Shown here: positions 41,927 to 45,331 of the stretch, piece after piece
Layout: each line of letters starts with the position of its first letter
Position numbering within the stretch: position 1 is the stretch's first letter
From: JBBRBB01 sp038206235
Lineage (GTDB): Bacteria > Bacteroidota > Bacteroidia > Chitinophagales > Chitinophagaceae
Direction of reading: 5' to 3'
DNA length: 45,331 nt
Assembly (NCBI GenBank): GCA_038206235.1
Contig: JBBRBB010000032.1
Coordinates: 1 to 45,331 of the forward strand
The notes under the pieces: generated by a model
The model's input: only the letters and a program-made list of their open reading frames with translations
What the model was told of the DNA's origin: nothing
Database searches by the model: none
Translations under genes and position numbers: made by a program

Positions 41927-43747
41927 ATGAAAAAAATTGTCAGGATTTTCAGCTACATTAAAGACTATAAACAAAATATTTTTCTATATGCTCTTTTTAT
42001 TCTGCTCTCGATTGTTTTTGGATTGGCTTCCATCGGCATGCTGAGCCCATTCCTCGACCTTATTTTTCAAAACCAAAATCTTGTAAACGGAAATGCTGTA
42101 AACAACATTACGGCGAACTCAGGGATTAAAGAAACCTTTTATGCTTATCTTAAAAATATTATTTCAGTACATAGCAAAGTATATGCGCTGGGTATCATTT
42201 GCATTTTTATCATCATTACCATATTTCTAAAAAATCTTTTTTTATATCTCTCGTCTTATTTCCTTACACCGGTTCGTAATTCGGTATCGAAAAAATACAC
42301 TACTGCGATTTATCATAAATTATTGGAGTTGCCCATAGGATATTTCACCGAACAGCGCAAAGGAGATATCATGAGCCGTAGCAGCAGCGATGTTATTGAA
42401 CTGGAAAATTCTGTAACCGCTGCCATGGATGGAATGATTAAAGAGCCGCTGAATATTATTGGTGTGTTGATTTTTCTTTTTTATATCAGTCCGCAATTAA
42501 CGCTGTTCGTATTTCTTTTTTTACCTGTAACCGGATTTGTTGTAGGAAGAATAGGGCGTACTCTGAAAAAGCAAACAAACAGAGCGCAGGTAAAATGGGG
42601 AGAAATATTAAGTCATCTCGAAGAAACCTTAACCGGTCTTCGCATTATAAAAGCATTTAATGCTGAGCAAAAAATGTATGCGGGCTACGACAAGCTTACC
42701 AGTGAACAGTTTCACATAAAAAATAAAATATATTATCGCAGAGACCTTGCTTCACCCTTATCAGAATTTTTAGGTGTGTGCATTTTATGCGGCGTGCTGT
42801 GGTTTGGCGGAAGGCTTGTATTATCAGGAAGCATTTTATCGCCGGGAGAGTTTATTACATACATCGCCATCTTCTCACAAATTATTAATCCTGCAAAAGC
42901 ATTATCTACTGCATTCTATAATGTGCAGCGCGGCAGCGCTACACTAGACCGCATAAACGAAATACTGAATGCGCCTGTTGTGGTACAGGAAAAACAAAAT
43001 GCTGTTGGCTTAAAAAATTTCAATGGCTCGGTCGAGTTCAGAAATGTAAATTTTAGTTACGCGGATATTCCTGTTTTAAAAAACATTAATCTCTGTATTG
43101 AAAAGGGAAAAACAATTGCGCTTGTTGGTTCATCGGGTTCGGGCAAAAGCACAATGGCAGATTTAGTTCCCCGCTTTCACGATGTAACAAGCGGAGAATT
43201 ATTGATTGATGAAATAAATATTAAAGACTATTCATTACAAAGCTTGAGAGAACAAATAAGTATTGTAACGCAGGAGCCGATATTATTTAATGATACTATC
43301 GCTAATAATATTGCACTTAGCAAGCCTGATGCCAGCAGGAAAGAAATTGAAGATGCAGCAAAAGTTGCCAATGCATACAATTTTATTTTGAAGAAAGAAT
43401 TGGGATTTGATACGATGATAGGAGACAGAGGCGGCAAGCTGAGCGGCGGTGAACGGCAACGATTAACTATTGCAAGAGCAGTGCTGAAGAATCCGCCGAT
43501 ATTAATTTTGGATGAAGCCACTTCATCTCTCGATACAGAGAGTGAGCGCCTGGTGCAGGATGCCATAAATAAAATGATGCAAAACCGCACCAGTATTGTT
43601 ATTGCGCACAGGCTCTCGACTATTCGCCATGCAGATGAAATTATTGTTTTACAAAAAGGAGAAATAGCAGAAAGAGGAACTCATGCAGAATTGATGAAGC
43701 ATAGTGGAATTTATAATCGCCTGGTTGAGATGCAGGAGTTGAGATGA
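41927..43747 (+). CDS. MsbA-like ABC exporter (fused permease and ATPase)
   Basis: A 606-aa type I exporter half. Six helices in the first ~330 residues include KKIVRIFSYIKDYKQNIFLY and a coupling segment TEQRKGDIMSRSSSDVIELE. The ATPase has Walker A GSSGSGKST (about 400-408), signature LSGGERQR (about 505), Walker B ILILDEATSSLD and the H-loop in IVIAHRLSTIRHADEI. The start at 41927 is used; an earlier in-frame ATG at 41852 overlaps the rbfA start. The close match in helix pattern suggests lipid A or lipid export, but drug export is possible. Confidence 0.92.
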   Translation: MKKIVRIFSYIKDYKQNIFLYALFILLSIVFGLASIGMLSPFLDLIFQNQNLVNGNAVNNITANSGIKETFYAYLKNIISVHSKVYALGIICIFIIITIFLKNLFLYLSSYFLTPVRNSVSKKYTTAIYHKLLELPIGYFTEQRKGDIMSRSSSDVIELENSVTAAMDGMIKEPLNIIGVLIFLFYISPQLTLFVFLFLPVTGFVVGRIGRTLKKQTNRAQVKWGEILSHLEETLTGLRIIKAFNAEQKMYAGYDKLTSEQFHIKNKIYYRRDLASPLSEFLGVCILCGVLWFGGRLVLSGSILSPGEFITYIAIFSQIINPAKALSTAFYNVQRGSATLDRINEILNAPVVVQEKQNAVGLKNFNGSVEFRNVNFSYADIPVLKNINLCIEKGKTIALVGSSGSGKSTMADLVPRFHDVTSGELLIDEINIKDYSLQSLREQISIVTQEPILFNDTIANNIALSKPDASRKEIEDAAKVANAYNFILKKELGFDTMIGDRGGKLSGGERQRLTIARAVLKNPPILILDEATSSLDTESERLVQDAINKMMQNRTSIVIAHRLSTIRHADEIIVLQKGEIAERGTHAELMKHSGIYNRLVEMQELR

Positions 43748-43756
43748 GGTTAAAAC

Positions 43757-43835
43757 GTTTATCGTTTATTGTTTGTGGTTTATCGTTTGTCCGAAACCTG
43801 AAACTGCAAACTGCAAACTGGAGACTGAAAACTAT
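43757..43835. repeat. Two heptamer tandem arrays
   Basis: GTTTATC, GTTTATT, GTTTGTG, GTTTATC, GTTTGTC at 43757-43791, then AAACTGC, AAACTGC, AAACTGG, AGACTGA, AAACTAT at 43801-43835. The second array overlaps the stop codon (43832-43834) of the convergent gene; the first starts 9 bp after the exporter stop. The two have unrelated units but equal period. Confidence 0.75.
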
Positions 43836-44581
43836 TTTAGTCGTTTTAATAAAGACTGCGCTTCAGCATAAGTATCTGCTTCGGGTGGTATTTGCTCAAG
43901 AATATTTTTGCACTCCTCTTTTTTATCCTGCTTTAAATAAGCAAGCGCTTTAAGCCATTGTGCCTGGTAAAGAAAAGCATTTTGTTTTGCAATAATTGAA
44001 TCTAATCCGTTTATTGCATTATCGTATAAGCCTGTTTCTATTCTGCAGATATTTAATGTAAGAGCTATTTCAGTATTTGCGGGATACTGTTTCAAATACG
44101 TTTCAAAAAAAGGAATTGCTGCAGCATAATTTTTACTGTTGTAAAATTTTACCGGAATTAAAAGAGCAGAATCTGTATTGCCTCTTTCAAAGCTTATGGA
44201 ATTGTATTTTGCATGTTCAGTATATAATTGCTGGGATGATAACTGATTTTGATTGGTAAGAAGATATACAGAAATAATAATTGCAAATACAGCGGCGGCG
44301 GCGGCTAACCATTTAAATCGGTTGAATGAAACGATTTTAGATTTTTCTTTTTGTATTTTGAAATGCTGATTACCAAGCTGAGTGAGGGTTTTGTTCAACT
44401 GTTGTCTTTGTGTTTGATGCTGGATAGATGTTTTCATATTATCATTTATAAACCCGTATAAATTTACTTCTTTTGCAAACTCTTCATCAGCAGATAATCT
44501 TTGCTGAAACTGTTGCAAGTCATCGCCTGTAAGTTCGTTATTCATGTAGGCTTCAATCATTTCATAATCTTCATTGGTCAT
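43832..44581 (-). CDS. Membrane-anchored TPR protein, probable anti-sigma factor
   Basis: A ~249-aa protein. The N-terminal part (MTNEDYEMIEAYMNNELTGD, then QQRLSADEEFAKEVNLYGFI) is the short cytosolic helical region usual in Bacteroidota anti-sigma-like proteins, followed by one membrane helix (about 91-112, FKWLAAAAAVFAIIISVYLL) and a periplasmic TPR-like part (YAAAIPFFETYLKQYPANTE, ALAYLKQDKKEECKNILEQI). The ATG at 44581 overlaps the sigma-factor stop as ATGA, which implies coupled translation. An ATG at 44590 (MEF) is also possible. Regulation of the preceding sigma factor is inferred from position. Confidence 0.78.
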   Translation of the reverse strand: MTNEDYEMIEAYMNNELTGDDLQQFQQRLSADEEFAKEVNLYGFINDNMKTSIQHQTQRQQLNKTLTQLGNQHFKIQKEKSKIVSFNRFKWLAAAAAVFAIIISVYLLTNQNQLSSQQLYTEHAKYNSISFERGNTDSALLIPVKFYNSKNYAAAIPFFETYLKQYPANTEIALTLNICRIETGLYDNAINGLDSIIAKQNAFLYQAQWLKALAYLKQDKKEECKNILEQIPPEADTYAEAQSLLKRLK

Positions 44582-45153
44582 AAATTCCATTTTAGTATAT
44601 TAAATTGTGGAGATTGTTTCATTAGCTTCATTAACGCAGCAACGCATTCAGATTTCTTTTTACGAACATAACCATAAGATACTTTTAATATCTGTGCTAC
44701 CTCCTCAAGCGGTTTTCCGCTCCAGCTTAATCGCAGGAGTTCTTTACAGCCTTCATTCATCTCTTTAATTTTTTCCTCGAGTAATTCCATTCGTTGTTCT
44801 TGTAATAAACAATCTTCCGCCTGCTTTTTTACATCGTCGGCTATTATAAATCCGCCGGTATCGGTAATTGTTACCCTGCTGTTTTTTCGCCTGTTTAGCT
44901 CATTTATCCATTTGTTTTTGCAAATTAAAAACAGGAAAGCTTCGAGAGGGCAGGTCAACTGAAATTCATTTCTTACTGCTTTATCATAAATAGATAATAG
45001 TGCTTCCTGAAAAATATCTGCCGCATCCTGCTCTGTGCCGTTGTTTTTAAGAATCATCCATTTTATTTTATCAGCATACTTAGAATACATTTCATTTAAA
45101 ACAACTGTATCGTTTTCAATAAGAGCCTGTATGTATTTATTATCGGGGTGCAT
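44578..45153 (-). CDS. ECF-type RNA polymerase sigma factor
   Basis: A 191-aa sigma-70-family protein. Region 2 is at residues ~15-85: LNEMYSKYADKIKWMILKN, DAADIFQEALLSIYDKA and EAFLFLICKNKWINELNRRK (DNA-melting and -10 recognition). Region 4 is near residues 130-175: MNEGCKELLRLSWSGKPLEEVAQIL, then VSYGYVRKKKSECVAALMKLM (helix-turn-helix). It lacks regions 1 and 3, so it is an ECF factor. The ATGA overlap with the next gene marks a sigma/anti-sigma operon. Target genes cannot be predicted. The final 178 bp of the window upstream hold no gene or clear promoter. Confidence 0.92.
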   Translation of the reverse strand: MHPDNKYIQALIENDTVVLNEMYSKYADKIKWMILKNNGTEQDAADIFQEALLSIYDKAVRNEFQLTCPLEAFLFLICKNKWINELNRRKNSRVTITDTGGFIIADDVKKQAEDCLLQEQRMELLEEKIKEMNEGCKELLRLSWSGKPLEEVAQILKVSYGYVRKKKSECVAALMKLMKQSPQFNILKWNL

Positions 45154-45331
45154 TTATTATTCTAAAATACGGCAAAATTTTTCTTCACAGGGGTAACAAA
45201 AAAATAGTTTATTGATTTTCTATTACAAAGGCAACGCTGGCAGCCGGATGAAAACAAAATTTATCAACAACCTAAAGTTTTAAAAAAATGAAATCTTAAA
45301 AAATCGTATTCGAACCAGAGATATAATATAA

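Noticed and set aside
45290..45331. A GGTTCGAAT word on the minus strand near the right edge, recalling a tRNA T-arm
   Set aside because: The flanking bases do not form a T-stem and no acceptor stem or other arms can be drawn.

Overview
The window comes from a member of the Bacteroidota, most probably family Chitinophagaceae. This rests on the minus-strand 16S rRNA at the left edge, AT-rich DNA, promoters of the TTTG-N19-TAnnTTTG type, near absence of Shine-Dalgarno sequences, a T9SS type A sorting domain, a GH106 rhamnosidase and the Bat pair. It is an ordinary chromosomal segment: no transposase, integrase, phage gene, tRNA or CRISPR array was found.

Layout. 1-1313: 5' part of a 16S gene with a ~300-nt leader and two tandem promoters firing leftward. 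1757-3202: rmuC. 3420-5547: an AT-rich island with a HEPN protein and a broken FRG-domain gene, a likely decaying anti-phage or toxin module. 5.6-7.7 kb: short orphan proteins among palindromic repeats. 7.7-11.9 kb: a GH106 alpha-L-rhamnosidase and a secreted partner. 12-17.7 kb: scoB without scoA, a hotdog thioesterase, a SIMPL protein, dprA, a VOC protein, a methyltransferase-DUF1330 pair. 17.9-23.4 kb: 2-oxoacid dehydrogenase E2, a peroxiredoxin-like protein, batB-batC, a class D beta-lactamase lipoprotein. 23.5-29.1 kb: a GHL10 hydrolase, a TIGR02757 protein carrying an in-frame palindromic insertion, two envelope proteins, a T9SS-secreted sugar dehydrogenase. 29.3-31.3 kb: an SRPBCC remnant, a deoxyhypusine-synthase-like enzyme, a Uma2 gene with two in-frame stops. 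31.4-37.3 kb: rpoN, a PAP2-like membrane protein, two GT2 glycosyltransferases, meaB. 37.4-45.2 kb: a class V aminotransferase, two zinc-ribbon membrane proteins (one a CPBP protease), a LolC/E-type permease, rbfA, an MsbA-like exporter, and an ECF sigma factor overlapping its putative anti-sigma/TPR partner.

The most striking feature is not a gene. At more than a dozen sites there are degenerate tandem arrays with a 7-bp (sometimes 8-bp) period. Unit sequences differ from site to site, yet nearly all arrays lie within about 15 bp of a start or stop codon or overlap a stop codon, and two lie inside the E2 linker. A second layer of short hairpins, several with a TGC or GCA centre, fills other gaps, and one palindromic element sits inside a reading frame. 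Three genes (FRG, Uma2, SRPBCC) are visibly decaying.
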